Shown piece after piece: positions 35,593 to 45,342 of a stretch of DNA of 64,000 nt. The DNA comes from DATAGZ01 sp036263455. GTDB lineage: Bacteria; Pseudomonadota; Alphaproteobacteria; Dongiales; Dongiaceae. Every line of letters starts with the position of its first letter. Within the stretch, counting starts at the first letter, position 1. The notes beneath the pieces were generated by a model. The model was not told the DNA's origin. It did not search any database and saw only the letters and a program-made list of their open reading frames with translations. The translations under genes were made by a program, and so were the position numbers. The stretch is taken from positions 1-64,000 of the forward strand of contig DATAGZ010000010.1 in the NCBI GenBank assembly GCA_036263455.1, written 5' to 3'.

Positions 35593-36486
35593 TCACGGCG
35601 CGGCATCTTTCTTCAACAGCACGATTGAAATACGACGGTTCTGGGGTGATAGAGGGTCCTCCTTGACCAGCGGGTCCGTATCCGCCATACCGCGAATTGC
35701 CTCGAAGCGCTGGGGGCCGATGCCCGCCTCGCTGAGAACGCGGCGCGAGGCGTTGGCGCGATCGGTCGACAACTCCCAATTGCTATAGCCTTCGGGTCCC
35801 CCTGAAAACGCGGCCGCATCCGTATGACCGGAAATGGCGAGCTTGTTGGGCAAGTTGGAAATGGCCTTGGCCACCGAGCGGAGCAATTCCTGGCTCCGCT
35901 CGGTCATGACAGAGGAGCCCGATGGAAACATGGAAATCTTGTCCCTGTCGATGAGCTGGATACGCAGCCCTTCCTTGGTCTGATCGATAAGAATATTTTG
36001 GGATAAAGCGCGAAGCTCGGGGTTGCTTTGGATGATTTGTCGGATTTGTTCCTCGGCTTGCTTGAATTTTTCCTGCTCGGCCTTGCGCTCGGCGGCACTC
36101 GTGGCCTCGGCGACATTTTTCTGAGCTTGAGCGCCGCTGGTGTTGTTTTCCTCCGCTTGAGTTCCCGCAGCCGAGTCCGGCTTCTGTCCCTCGGCCTCTT
36201 CACTGGCGGCGCCAAGATCGGTCGGGCTTTGCAAGACGTTGGGCGCCCCTTCCATTATGGTGATGGGGGCGGTGCGCGCGCTTTCCGGCGCGATCGTCGG
36301 GTGAAAATAATCTGCGATGCCTTTTTTCTGCTCCTCGGTGACTGCATTGAGTAGCCAGAGCAGCAGGAAAAAGGCCATCATGGCCGTTACGAAATCGGCA
36401 TAGGCAACTTTCCAGGCGCCGCCATGGTGACCGTCGCCGCCTTTTTTGATTCGCTTGACGATAATCGGCTTGGAATCGTTTGCCAT
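35593..36486 (-). CDS. motB: Flagellar motor stator protein MotB
   Basis: A 297-residue stator subunit. The single membrane helix at about residues 27-48 contains the proton-binding Asp31 (AYADFVTAMMAFF). A flexible Glu/Ala/Gln-rich linker covers about 90-140, then an OmpA-like peptidoglycan-binding domain (about 165-295) with ISGHTDAAAF and NRRISIVLL. It follows motA by two bases in the same direction. Confidence 0.95.
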   Translation of the reverse strand: MANDSKPIIVKRIKKGGDGHHGGAWKVAYADFVTAMMAFFLLLWLLNAVTEEQKKGIADYFHPTIAPESARTAPITIMEGAPNVLQSPTDLGAASEEAEGQKPDSAAGTQAEENNTSGAQAQKNVAEATSAAERKAEQEKFKQAEEQIRQIIQSNPELRALSQNILIDQTKEGLRIQLIDRDKISMFPSGSSVMTERSQELLRSVAKAISNLPNKLAISGHTDAAAFSGGPEGYSNWELSTDRANASRRVLSEAGIGPQRFEAIRGMADTDPLVKEDPLSPQNRRISIVLLKKDAAP

Positions 36487-36488
36487 TT

Positions 36489-37349
36489 TTACACCGGTGG
36501 AAGGGCGTTCACCGCCTCTTCAACATCGTAGAAGTTCGGGCGCTCCGTGGAGAGGAGGACCTTGCGGGCGAATTCGACCGCCACGGCCGGCGCGTAGCCT
36601 TGGATATAGGCCAGCAGGCCGGCCTTCATGCACTGATAATATTTGGCATCCGCTTCGTCGGCGGTTTTGACCGCATTGGCGATAGGCGCAACAAAACCAT
36701 AGGAAAGCAGCACACCCAGAAACGTCCCGACGAGGGCCGCACCGATTAAATGGCCGAGCACCGCGGGCGGCTCGGTGATTGAGCCCATGGTGTGGATGAC
36801 GCCCAGCACTGCCGCCACGATGCCCAAGGCAGGCATGCCGTCCGCCATGCTTTGAATGGCGTGGGCGACATTGTGAAGCTCGAGATGATGCGTCTCGAGC
36901 TCGGAATCGATCAGTGCCTCGATCTCGTGGGCATTTTCCGTGCCCAGGGTCATCATGCGCAGATAGTCGCACAGGAATTCCTGGGCGTGGTGGTCGGCCG
37001 TGAAGCGCGGAAACTGCGCGAAGAGGGCGCTCTCCTCGGGCTTCTCGACATGCTGCTCCAGGGCAAGCATGCCTTTGCTCTTGGCGAGCTTAAAAAGCTG
37101 ATACATCAGACTGAGAAGCTCGATGTAGTCCTTTCGCTTGTATTGCGCGCCGCGCAGCGCGCGCTTGATCGCCTTACCGCTTGCCTTCAGCGTCGCCTTG
37201 CTGTTGCCGATCACATAGGCACCGGCTGCCGCGCCCAGGATGATCACGAATTCCTGGGGTTGCCAGAGCACGCCCATATGGCCGCCATGCGCGGCATACG
37301 CACCGAATACGCAGCCGAGAACAATTAACGCACCAATACCCACCAGCAT
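36489..37349 (-). CDS. motA: Flagellar motor stator protein MotA
   Basis: A 286-residue stator channel protein with four membrane helices (about 1-20, 33-50, 170-190, 200-222). The cytoplasmic loop carries the charged residues that contact the rotor. The conserved MADGMPALGIVAAVLGVI and GTFLGVLLSYGFVAPIA segments are present. motA-motB form an isolated pair here; no other flagellar genes are in the window. Confidence 0.95.
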   Translation of the reverse strand: MLVGIGALIVLGCVFGAYAAHGGHMGVLWQPQEFVIILGAAAGAYVIGNSKATLKASGKAIKRALRGAQYKRKDYIELLSLMYQLFKLAKSKGMLALEQHVEKPEESALFAQFPRFTADHHAQEFLCDYLRMMTLGTENAHEIEALIDSELETHHLELHNVAHAIQSMADGMPALGIVAAVLGVIHTMGSITEPPAVLGHLIGAALVGTFLGVLLSYGFVAPIANAVKTADEADAKYYQCMKAGLLAYIQGYAPAVAVEFARKVLLSTERPNFYDVEEAVNALPPV

Positions 37350-37401
37350 CGCCGAGCCTCACCGCTGAGACACAGCTTGCGTGACCCCTGTTAAGAAGTG
37401 G

Positions 37402-38637
37402 TTAGACGGATTGGGTCGAGAGCGGCCGCGTCGGGAACCCCGCGGCTTTCAGCGCCTGCGCGATTTCCTCGGCATGGCGGGCGTTGCGGATCTCCACCAC
37501 GACGTCGATGTCCGCTCGTTTCACGGGAAGATCGAAAAACATGCGCTGGTGATAAATCTCGATGATATTGCCGCCCAGTTCACCGACCACTCCGGCGACC
37601 CTGCCCAGCACGCCGGGAGAATCGTTGATCTCGACGCGCAACGTCACGACCTGGCCTTCGCGTACCAGTCCGCGCATCAGGACGAGCGCAAGCATGCGCG
37701 CATCGATATTGCCACCGCAGATGATCGTGCCGATCTTGCGGTTCTTAAATTTTTCAGGATGGGCCAGCAGGGCCGCGACGCCAGCGGCGCCCGCGCCCTC
37801 GGCGACGACACGCTGTTGCACCGCCAGCATATAAACCGCGCGCTCGAGCATATCCTCATCGACGAGCACGATGTCTTTCACATGCCTCTCGATAAGCGCC
37901 TGGGTCAGCTTGCCAGGAGACTTGACCGCGATCCCTTCGGCGATGGTCGCGCCGCCGCAATGCGGTTCCATGTGCTTGGTCGCCTGATACATCGACGGAT
38001 ACAGCGCCGATTCCACGCCCCAGATTTCGATAGCGGGATTGAGTGCCTTTGCCGCCACCGCAATACCTGCGATCAGACCGCCGCCGCCAATGGGCACGAT
38101 CAATGCATCTATGTCTGGCTGCGCCTCGATCATTTCGAGCCCCACCGTCCCTTGCCCCGCGATAATCGCGGCATCGTCGTAAGGATGGACGAAGACCAGA
38201 TTTTCTTCCTGGGCCAGCTTCTTGGCGAACTGAGCCGAACTGTCGATGCCATCGCCCTCCAGCAGCACTCGGGCACCGAAGGCCCGCGTGCGTTCCATTT
38301 TGGTGAACGGTGTGCCCTGGGGCATGACAATGGTGGCAGGAATGCCGAGGCGCTGGGCATGATAAGCGACGCCCTGGGCATGATTTCCCGCCGACATAGC
38401 GATGACGCCTCGCTTTTTCTCTTCTTCGGTCAGGCCTTTGAGCTTGTTCAGCGAGCCGCGATCCTTGAAGGAACCCGTATATTGCTGATTCTCGAGCTTG
38501 AGATAGAGATCTGCGACGCCAAGGCTCTTTGCCAGGCGGGCGGCGTGCACCAGAGGCGTGTTCGGCACGTCTGAACTGATCGCGGCCCGCGCGGTCCGAA
38601 TATCGTCAAGGGAGGACAAGTCGAGAGTTAGAGTCAT
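37402..38637 (-). CDS. ilvA: Threonine ammonia-lyase with ACT domain
   Basis: A 411-residue PLP-dependent threonine/serine deaminase producing 2-oxobutyrate. The PLP lysine is Lys58 in SFKDRG. SAGNHAQGVA binds substrate and GGGGLIAG (184-191) binds the phosphate. A single C-terminal ACT domain (about 330-405) suggests amino-acid feedback control. Length fits the short IlvA/TdcB class. The gene starts inside the 3' end of the acylase gene (32-bp overlap), so it is the last member of a three-gene operon. Confidence 0.93.
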   Translation of the reverse strand: MTLTLDLSSLDDIRTARAAISSDVPNTPLVHAARLAKSLGVADLYLKLENQQYTGSFKDRGSLNKLKGLTEEEKKRGVIAMSAGNHAQGVAYHAQRLGIPATIVMPQGTPFTKMERTRAFGARVLLEGDGIDSSAQFAKKLAQEENLVFVHPYDDAAIIAGQGTVGLEMIEAQPDIDALIVPIGGGGLIAGIAVAAKALNPAIEIWGVESALYPSMYQATKHMEPHCGGATIAEGIAVKSPGKLTQALIERHVKDIVLVDEDMLERAVYMLAVQQRVVAEGAGAAGVAALLAHPEKFKNRKIGTIICGGNIDARMLALVLMRGLVREGQVVTLRVEINDSPGVLGRVAGVVGELGGNIIEIYHQRMFFDLPVKRADIDVVVEIRNARHAEEIAQALKAAGFPTRPLSTQSV

Positions 38638-40831
38638 GAGAATCGGGGTCCACGGTCAAAGAGTCAGTTGGTGGCGCAACCATAGTCACATATTCGCCAT
38701 TACGCCAGAAGGGCAAAAGATCTTTGTAATGGCGCGAGAGCGGATTGCCCGATTGTCCCCCTGCAAGTGCGAAAAGCGCATGGTCGGGATCGGCCATGTC
38801 CACAAGAAAACGCATGCTCGGCCCATGGATATCGCGCAGATCGAGAGGATCCGGCGTGGCGCGATTCACGGTAAAATTATCGCCATCGACCGGCAGATCG
38901 GCTCCGAGCAGCGTACCCAGGAGGGGAAGGTGGCTGAGAATCGGGTGAACATATCGGTCGCGATGGACCGCGCCCCACGCCCAGCGGTGCGGATCGCTGC
39001 CAAGGTCCCGCGAGATTTTCTGAAACGCCAGATCGAAGGCTTGGTCTCGTTCTTCCGGGCAGCCGCAGATTTTTTCGACCGCGAGAAGTTGAGGCACTTG
39101 CCAGGAGAACCAATCCTCATATTGCGCACCGAGAGACCGGCCGAGCAGGAGAAACGCCCATTCGCGCAGCCAGTAGGTAAAGAATGCCGGCTGGGGCAGC
39201 GCGCGGTCCATGCGGAAATCCCACTCCGCCAGTAGGGCGGCCAGGTCCGGCGCCTTCTGTCGAGCGTGCGCCAGCAGGGATGGCGTGAGCTGGCGCGCAA
39301 CCAGTGACAGCGTATCTTGCTGCATGACGCGCATGTCGTCGAGCGACAAGGAAGACCGAGACGCTATCATTTCGGTGATGCGATCGACGCGGTACGGGCT
39401 TTCCCATTTGGCTGCCATAAAATAAGGATAGGCATCGGGCGTTATATCGTTATTGGCCGTGGCCGCAAATGGAGGATCGATCCGCTGCGGCAATTCGGAA
39501 AAGGGAATCCAGCCCTTCCAATCGGAGGCACCGCTCTCGCCCGGAACGGGAACGAGGCTGTTCCCTTTGAGCGCGCTACGGATCGGGACGCGACCGGCGG
39601 CGACGAACCCGACGGCTCCAGCACGATCGGCGTAGACCACGTTCTGTTCGGGGGAATGGAAATTGGCGAGCGCGGCATGGAATTGCGCGGCGTTTTGGGC
39701 TTTATTCATGTCCCACAGGGCTTGGGCGGAACCATCATCCGGCTGACTCCCGGTCCAAGCCAGGGCGAGGACCGGCCCGCCGGGCGAAGTGTCGAGGTCG
39801 GAGATGACCGGGCCATGCCGGGTTTTCCGGAAGGTGACGGCGCGGCGCTCCTGGCCAACCCCTATGACCTCCTGCCAGGTTTCAAAGGGTCTGGTCCCGT
39901 CGGGCGTTGCATAAGCGGCGGCGGCGACCGGTTTCTCGATAAAAAGATCCTGGGTGTCGCCGCCCGTGGCGGTGAAGCCCCACGCTACCTTGCCATTCGT
40001 CCCGATCACCAGCAACGGCATGCCGGGCGCGGTTGCCCCGATTCTCGTTCCTTCGGGTGTATGCATGCGCATGAGGTACCAGGGGCTGGGAGAATCGATC
40101 GACAAATGCGGATCGTTGGCCAAAAGCGCAGCGCCCGAATGGCTCAGCGATGGACCGATCACCCAATTATTGGACGCCGTGTGGCGCGCCTGACCCGCTA
40201 TGGCCGTGAAAAGCGGGTCGGGGAGGATGTTTTGAAGCGCCGCGTTGCGTCTCTCATCTGTGTAATTTTGCGAGAGCCGCCAGGCCATGATCCGCCCCCA
40301 GACAAGGCAATCGACAGGCGTCCATGCCTCGGGCCGGTAATTGATCCCGGCGATCAGCAGAAGATCGAGCGGCCACGCCCCACGATGGTCGTGCAAATAC
40401 GCATTCACTCCCGCGCTATAGGCGGTGAGCGCTGCCTGATAATCGGGACCAAGCGTTCGCCATTGCTGCTCGGCCAAGCGGTGAAATCCGATCAGGCGGG
40501 ACAATTTATCCGCGCGGAAAGTCCGATCCCCCAGGAATTCGGAGAGGCGGCCAGCACCGAAGCGGCGCATCAGTTCCATCTGCGCCCAACGATCCTGGGC
40601 ATGAACATAGCCGAGCGCGACGTACGCATCGCGCAGGCTTGCAGCCTCGATGGAAACGATGCCGTGGGCGTCGCGGCTGACGCTGGCCGGACGGTCGACC
40701 GGCAGGGAAACCCGCCCGTTCAGGCTCGGAAGTGAACTGACGAGATAAAAGAACAAGGCGCCGCCAGCGAGAAAAAGAATCGCGAGAAATACACCCAGCC
40801 ATATGCTAGAACGTCGCAGGAAAGTGCGCAT
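38606..40831 (-). CDS. Penicillin-acylase-family Ntn hydrolase
   Basis: A 741-residue precursor of the penicillin amidase/AHL acylase family, membrane-anchored by a helix at residues 10-33. The autocatalytic cleavage point is in HTASNNWVIG, with Ser220 as the new N-terminal nucleophile of the beta chain, as in PvdQ and GL-7-ACA acylase. ANDPHL and the Asn-containing ATANNDI follow. The start at 40831 overlaps the CoA-transferase stop (TAATG). The substrate is unknown; it should cleave an amide-linked acyl group outside the cytoplasm. Confidence 0.9.
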   Translation of the reverse strand: MRTFLRRSSIWLGVFLAILFLAGGALFFYLVSSLPSLNGRVSLPVDRPASVSRDAHGIVSIEAASLRDAYVALGYVHAQDRWAQMELMRRFGAGRLSEFLGDRTFRADKLSRLIGFHRLAEQQWRTLGPDYQAALTAYSAGVNAYLHDHRGAWPLDLLLIAGINYRPEAWTPVDCLVWGRIMAWRLSQNYTDERRNAALQNILPDPLFTAIAGQARHTASNNWVIGPSLSHSGAALLANDPHLSIDSPSPWYLMRMHTPEGTRIGATAPGMPLLVIGTNGKVAWGFTATGGDTQDLFIEKPVAAAAYATPDGTRPFETWQEVIGVGQERRAVTFRKTRHGPVISDLDTSPGGPVLALAWTGSQPDDGSAQALWDMNKAQNAAQFHAALANFHSPEQNVVYADRAGAVGFVAAGRVPIRSALKGNSLVPVPGESGASDWKGWIPFSELPQRIDPPFAATANNDITPDAYPYFMAAKWESPYRVDRITEMIASRSSLSLDDMRVMQQDTLSLVARQLTPSLLAHARQKAPDLAALLAEWDFRMDRALPQPAFFTYWLREWAFLLLGRSLGAQYEDWFSWQVPQLLAVEKICGCPEERDQAFDLAFQKISRDLGSDPHRWAWGAVHRDRYVHPILSHLPLLGTLLGADLPVDGDNFTVNRATPDPLDLRDIHGPSMRFLVDMADPDHALFALAGGQSGNPLSRHYKDLLPFWRNGEYVTMVAPPTDSLTVDPDSHDSNSRLVLP

Positions 40832-41979
40832 TATTCCCAATCTATCTCTCGCAGCAGCTTCTTGCAATGTTGATTGAGTGTCGGAGGCGCGGGCAGGGCT
40901 TCGTCGGGAATGTCGCCGGACAGATGAATGGGGTTGCCCGCTACCCGCAGACCGCTCAGATCGGGATCCGCGATGGGGAGTAGCAGGCGCCGCTGCGCGA
41001 CATGGGGGTCGGCTGCCACGTCGGCGATGTCGTTGACAGGCCCGGCTGGTATGCCGGCCTTGACAAAGCGGCGCAGCCAAATCTCGGCCGGATGGGCGGC
41101 AAGCGCCGCCGTAATGGAAGCGGTCAGTTCGCCGCGATGTTCGACGCGCCCGACATTGCTCGTGAATCGTTCGTCCGCCTGGAGCGCGGGTCTGTCGAGC
41201 GCCACGCAGAGCCGATTGAAAAGGTCATCGTTGCCGCAGGCAAGTACGATCTGCCGATCCGCCGTAGGATAAGCGCCGAAAGGTGCGATAGAGGGGTGGT
41301 GGACACCCTCGCGCTGGGGCGCCTGGCCCGTGCCGTAATAGCGGGCCAGCGCATTTTCCAGCAGGGCGATTTGGCAATCGAGCATGGCGATATCAATAAA
41401 ACGGCCATGCCCGCTTTTCTCCCGCGCGAAGAGTGCGCTGGCGATGGCGAAGGCGCCGAACAAACCGGCGCCGAGATCGCTGATCGAAATGCCAACGCGC
41501 GCGGGTTCGCTATCGGGGTAGCCGGTCAGATTCATGAGCCCGCTCATGCCTTGAATGATCATGTCGTACGCAGGCCGGGCGGCATAGGGACCGTCTTGTC
41601 CGAATCCCGAAATCGCGGCGTAGACTAAACGGGGGTGTTTTGCCAGCAGGCTCTCCCAATCGTAGCCGAGCCGTTTCATCGCTCCCGGCCGGAAATTCTC
41701 AACGAGGACGTCGGCGCGCGCCAGCAGGCGCTCGAAAATTTCCCGGTCAGCTTCTTCGTGAAGATCCAGGGCGATGCTTTCCTTGCCATAATTCAGCGAT
41801 GCGAAATAACCGGATTTGCCCTGAATGTTGGGGCCGTAGGTACGGGCATCGTCACCGCCGTGGGGGAGCTCGACCTTGATGACCCGCGCGCCCATATTGC
41901 GCAGCTGGAGCGTGCAGAAAGGCCCCGCGAGAACGCGGGTAAGATCCAGGACGGTGATTCCCGTGAGCGGTCGTGACAT
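40831..41979 (-). CDS. CaiB/BaiF family CoA-transferase
   Basis: A 382-residue class III CoA-transferase. It begins LTGITVLDLTRVLAGPFCT, has KVELPHGGDD and a likely catalytic Asp201 in DIAMLDCQ, aligned with Asp169 of formyl-CoA transferase. The C-terminal part matches the small domain. It moves CoA between carboxylic acids in the cytoplasm; substrates are not predictable. First gene of the operon with the acylase and threonine ammonia-lyase. Confidence 0.92.
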   Translation of the reverse strand: MSRPLTGITVLDLTRVLAGPFCTLQLRNMGARVIKVELPHGGDDARTYGPNIQGKSGYFASLNYGKESIALDLHEEADREIFERLLARADVLVENFRPGAMKRLGYDWESLLAKHPRLVYAAISGFGQDGPYAARPAYDMIIQGMSGLMNLTGYPDSEPARVGISISDLGAGLFGAFAIASALFAREKSGHGRFIDIAMLDCQIALLENALARYYGTGQAPQREGVHHPSIAPFGAYPTADRQIVLACGNDDLFNRLCVALDRPALQADERFTSNVGRVEHRGELTASITAALAAHPAEIWLRRFVKAGIPAGPVNDIADVAADPHVAQRRLLLPIADPDLSGLRVAGNPIHLSGDIPDEALPAPPTLNQHCKKLLREIDWE

Positions 41980-42061
41980 ATGAACCCCTGTAAGGCTATA
42001 CCCTATACTGAAACATTGCCACGATTCGGAAAAGCGCGGCGCATCCGAATGTGGTCGTAGG

Positions 42062-43261
42062 ATGAAGATGATGAAAACGCTTGCCAGGATGCGCGATCAT
42101 GCAGTGCGGGAATTTCCCACGGTTCGGGACATGGTGGTTGCGATGAAACCGTCATATCCTGTCTATTGCCTTCGCCCTGAGGTGCTGGCGGCGGCGGCGC
42201 GCAAGTTCCTCGGCTTGTTTCCCGGCCGGGTGCTCTATGCAGTGAAATGCAATCCCCATCCCGACGTGCTGAATGCCTTGTATGATGCGGGAATACGCCA
42301 CTTCGATACGGCCTCGCTTCCCGAAATCGCCCAGGTCCGCGAGCTCTTTCCCGACGCCGCATGTTATTTCATGCATCCGGTCAAGGCGCGGGCCGTGATT
42401 AATACTTCGGCGCGAGTCTATAACATCGGCACATTCGTGGTCGACCACCCGCATGAGATCGACAAGATCGTCGATGAGACCGGCGGTGGCGAAGGGATAA
42501 CCATCCTGGTTCGAATCAAGACGCCCCCAGTGGAGGGGATTTTCTTCAACCTCTCGGCCAAGTTCGGCGCCGATACCGACAGTGCCGTGACAATGTTGCG
42601 GGAAATCGAGAGGCGCGGGTGCCGCACGGGCCTTGCGTTCCATGTAGGCTCGCAATGCTTGCACCCTGAAGCCTATCGCATCGCCCTCGAGATGGTCGGC
42701 AACGTGCTGGAAAAGTCCGGTGTGGAGATTCAATATCTCGATGTCGGCGGAGGATTCCCAGCGCAATATCTCGGCCATGCCATGCCGCCGCTTGAGGATT
42801 TCATTGCGGAGATTGAAGCCGGCGTCCGCGCACTCAAGCTGCGCCGCGACTGCGTTCTTTTGTGCGAACCGGGCCGGGCGCTGGTTGCAGACGGCGTATC
42901 GTTGGTCACCCAGGTTCAATTGCGCAAGGACCAGCAGCTTTATATCAATGACGGGATTTATGGCTCCCTGTCCGAGGCGGTCGATGCCAGCGTGCGCCAG
43001 CCCGCCCGGGCGCTGCGCCTCTCGGGGCCGATGGCCAACGAGAATGCCCCCTTTACCATCAATGGCCCCACCTGCGATTCGCTGGATGTTCTTCCTTCCG
43101 CGATGGAACTGCCCGCCGACATACGCGAGGGGGATTGGATCGAGATCGACCGGGTTGGTGCCTATTCCAATGCGCTTGCCACTCATTTCAACGGTTTCCA
43201 TCCCGACACGCTGGTCAGGGTCCATGACGAACCCCTGAGCCGCGGCGTGGGGCATGGCTAA
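42062..43261 (+). CDS. Type III PLP-dependent decarboxylase, ornithine decarboxylase-like
   Basis: A 399-residue alanine-racemase-fold (group IV) decarboxylase. The PLP lysine is Lys62 in YAVKCNPHP. HVGSQ, DVGGGFPAQY and CEPGRALVAD bind the cofactor. The late GPTCDSLDVL contains the catalytic Cys and substrate-binding Asp of ornithine decarboxylase. It most likely makes putrescine, although lysine or a carboxynorspermidine-type substrate cannot be excluded. The start lies in an ATG-rich stretch (42062, 42068, 42071). The gene overlaps the next by 8 bp. A polyamine importer lies 9 kb upstream. Confidence 0.88.
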   Translation: MKMMKTLARMRDHAVREFPTVRDMVVAMKPSYPVYCLRPEVLAAAARKFLGLFPGRVLYAVKCNPHPDVLNALYDAGIRHFDTASLPEIAQVRELFPDAACYFMHPVKARAVINTSARVYNIGTFVVDHPHEIDKIVDETGGGEGITILVRIKTPPVEGIFFNLSAKFGADTDSAVTMLREIERRGCRTGLAFHVGSQCLHPEAYRIALEMVGNVLEKSGVEIQYLDVGGGFPAQYLGHAMPPLEDFIAEIEAGVRALKLRRDCVLLCEPGRALVADGVSLVTQVQLRKDQQLYINDGIYGSLSEAVDASVRQPARALRLSGPMANENAPFTINGPTCDSLDVLPSAMELPADIREGDWIEIDRVGAYSNALATHFNGFHPDTLVRVHDEPLSRGVGHG

Positions 43262-44120
43262 TACGCTCGGCGAAACCCGCCATTACTTTCTTGGCCTCGG
43301 CCCGGAGGGATTTCACCGTATTGCCTATCGGCAGTGGGACGGCGGCGGCGAGCGCACGATCTTCTGCGCCCATGGACTAACTCGCAACAGCGCGGACTTC
43401 GCCTTCCTCGGGCGTGCTCTCGCCGAGCGCGCGCGGGCGCGAGTGGTTGCCATCGACATGGTCGGCCGGGGCGCGAGCGACTGGCTGTCCGATGGCAAGA
43501 ACTATACCTATCTGCAGTATATGGCCGACGCCGCCAGTCTGATTGCCCGCCTGGATTGCACGCGGATCGATTGGATAGGAACTTCGATGGGCGGATTGCT
43601 CGGCATGATGCTGGCCGCTCAGTCCAAGACCCCGCTGCGGTCCTTATTCATCAATGATATCGGCCCGTTCATCCCTCAGCAGGCGCTCGCGCGTTTGGCG
43701 GGCTATGTAGGCGTCTCGATGCAGTTCGGGGATCGTGCCGAAGCGCTCGCTCACCTGAAGCGTATCCACGCGCCCTATGGGCCGTTGACTGCTGCGCAGT
43801 GGGAGCACATGGCGGAGAGCTGCCTCGCCCCGGATCCGTGGCGCCTGACGTATGATCCAAAAATTGCCGACAATCTTCGGGTGGCGAGCGAGGCGGGGTC
43901 GGTTGATCTCTGGCCGGTCTGGGAGAAAATCGCCATACCGATCCTCACTTATTGGGGAGAGGAAAGCGACATTTTGCAGGCCGACACCGTTGCCCGCATG
44001 CGGCAAAAGAGCGCGGTCAAGGCTTGGTCCGGCATTGGCCATGCGCCGGCTCTCTACAGCGAGGAGCAGATCGCGCCCATCGTTGCCTGGATCACGGCGC
44101 AGGCCGCAGATCCTTCCTGA
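43254..44120 (+). CDS. Alpha/beta hydrolase
   Basis: A 288-residue alpha/beta-hydrolase. The oxyanion segment is FCAHGLTRNS. The nucleophile elbow is GTSMGG with Ser at about residue 112. A late Asp (about 239, GEESDIL) and His (GIGHAPAL, about 263) complete the triad. The substrate is unknown. It overlaps the decarboxylase gene by 8 bp, so the two are probably co-translated. Its 3' end overlaps the convergent uracil-DNA glycosylase gene by 29 bp. Confidence 0.88.
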   Translation: MANTLGETRHYFLGLGPEGFHRIAYRQWDGGGERTIFCAHGLTRNSADFAFLGRALAERARARVVAIDMVGRGASDWLSDGKNYTYLQYMADAASLIARLDCTRIDWIGTSMGGLLGMMLAAQSKTPLRSLFINDIGPFIPQQALARLAGYVGVSMQFGDRAEALAHLKRIHAPYGPLTAAQWEHMAESCLAPDPWRLTYDPKIADNLRVASEAGSVDLWPVWEKIAIPILTYWGEESDILQADTVARMRQKSAVKAWSGIGHAPALYSEEQIAPIVAWITAQAADPS

Positions 44121-44739
44121 TCTCGGCAAAGACGTCGCGGAACATCGTCGCCGTCAGACGCCCGGTATTCGTATTGTAGCGTGAGCAATGGTAGGAATCG
44201 AAGAGGCGCAGCGCGCCGATTTCATACATCCGTGCGTGACCAAACGGGAAGGAAACGCGCCGCGCACCGAGCGCCATGAGCGTCGCCTGATGAGCGACAC
44301 TCCCCAAAGCGAGGATATGGGTAAGCCGCGTCATCGCCGCGATTTCTTCTCGAAGGAACAGGTTGCAGGCCCGGATTTCCTCCGGGAGAGGCTTGTTGGC
44401 CGGGGGCACGCAATGGGCGGCATTGGTGATGCGGCAATCGATGAGCCGCAATCCGTCATCGGCGCGTTGCCCGTAAGTCCCTTCGGCAAAGCCATAGGCG
44501 AGCAGCGTCTCGTAGAGCAGGTCGCCCGCATAGTCACCCGTAAAGGGCCGGCCCGTGCGGTTGGCACCCTTCAGGCCGGGCGCGAGACCCACGATGAGCA
44601 GGCGCGCCGACAGCTCGCCGAAAGAAGGGACCGGGCCATTATGCCAGTCGGGGAAGCGGATACGGTTCTCGCTGTGGAAAGCAGCCAGGCGGGAACAAAG
44701 AGTACAGCCGAAAGATGGGCCAAGGAGAGGAACGGACAT
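44092..44739 (-). CDS. Uracil-DNA glycosylase, UDG family 4/5 type
   Basis: A 215-residue Fe-S uracil-DNA glycosylase removing uracil from DNA. FGCTLCSRL supplies two cluster cysteines and the rest lie further along (for example AAHC). The active-site motif GLAPGLKGANRTGRPFTGD is of the family 5 (UdgB) pattern, which lacks the usual polar catalytic Asp/Glu. The late DSYHCSRYNTNTGR is the leucine/histidine loop region. It is divergent from folK. Confidence 0.88.
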   Translation of the reverse strand: MSVPLLGPSFGCTLCSRLAAFHSENRIRFPDWHNGPVPSFGELSARLLIVGLAPGLKGANRTGRPFTGDYAGDLLYETLLAYGFAEGTYGQRADDGLRLIDCRITNAAHCVPPANKPLPEEIRACNLFLREEIAAMTRLTHILALGSVAHQATLMALGARRVSFPFGHARMYEIGALRLFDSYHCSRYNTNTGRLTATMFRDVFAEIRKDLRPAP

Positions 44740-44776
44740 TGTCTTGCTTTACCGGCCGTGGCACGGTTGCGCAACA

Positions 44777-45283
44777 ATGGCTATCTATCTTGCCCTGGGC
44801 GCCAATCTCGCCCACCCGGTTTTCGGACCGCCTCAGGCCACGCTGGCGCACGCCAGCGGGGCGCTCGAGCGGCGCGGTGTGCATGTGCTCGCGCGTTCGG
44901 CGCTTTACGAATCGCCTCCTATGCCCCCTTCTGGCCAGCCCCCTTATATAAATGCGGTGATCGCGGTCACGACGCCTTTGCCGGCACTGGCATTGCTGCA
45001 TTTGGTCAAGGAGATCGAAAGCCAGTTCGGCCGGGTGGCGGCACCGCGTAATGCGGCCCGGGTACTGGATATCGATATCATCGATTTCGACGGGCTGGTT
45101 CAAGATAGCGCCGAGCTGATATTACCTCATCCCCGGCTTTCCGAGCGACCGTTCGTGCTATATCCCTTGCAGGAGATTGCGCCCGATTGGCGCTCTCCAG
45201 CCTCGAAACAGGGAATAGGTGCGATGATCGCGGCGCTTCCTCAGCCGGCGAGGATCATACGTCTTGGACCGTTTCCCCTTTAA
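44777..45283 (+). CDS. folK: 2-amino-4-hydroxy-6-hydroxymethyldihydropteridine pyrophosphokinase
   Basis: A 168-residue HPPK of folate synthesis, transferring pyrophosphate from ATP to hydroxymethyldihydropterin. It starts YLALGANLAHP. YESPPMPPSGQPPYINAV, DIDIIDFDG with the two magnesium-binding Asp residues, and LPHPRLSERPFVLYPL are diagnostic. The start at 44777 is set by homology, as no good ribosome site precedes it. It stands alone between the glycosylase and the carboxypeptidase. Confidence 0.95.
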   Translation: MAIYLALGANLAHPVFGPPQATLAHASGALERRGVHVLARSALYESPPMPPSGQPPYINAVIAVTTPLPALALLHLVKEIESQFGRVAAPRNAARVLDIDIIDFDGLVQDSAELILPHPRLSERPFVLYPLQEIAPDWRSPASKQGIGAMIAALPQPARIIRLGPFPL

Positions 45284-45342
45284 TCCCACTCACAAGAATT
45301 AAACTGATCCATATCTCGGCGAGCGGGAGGATGACGCAGCGC

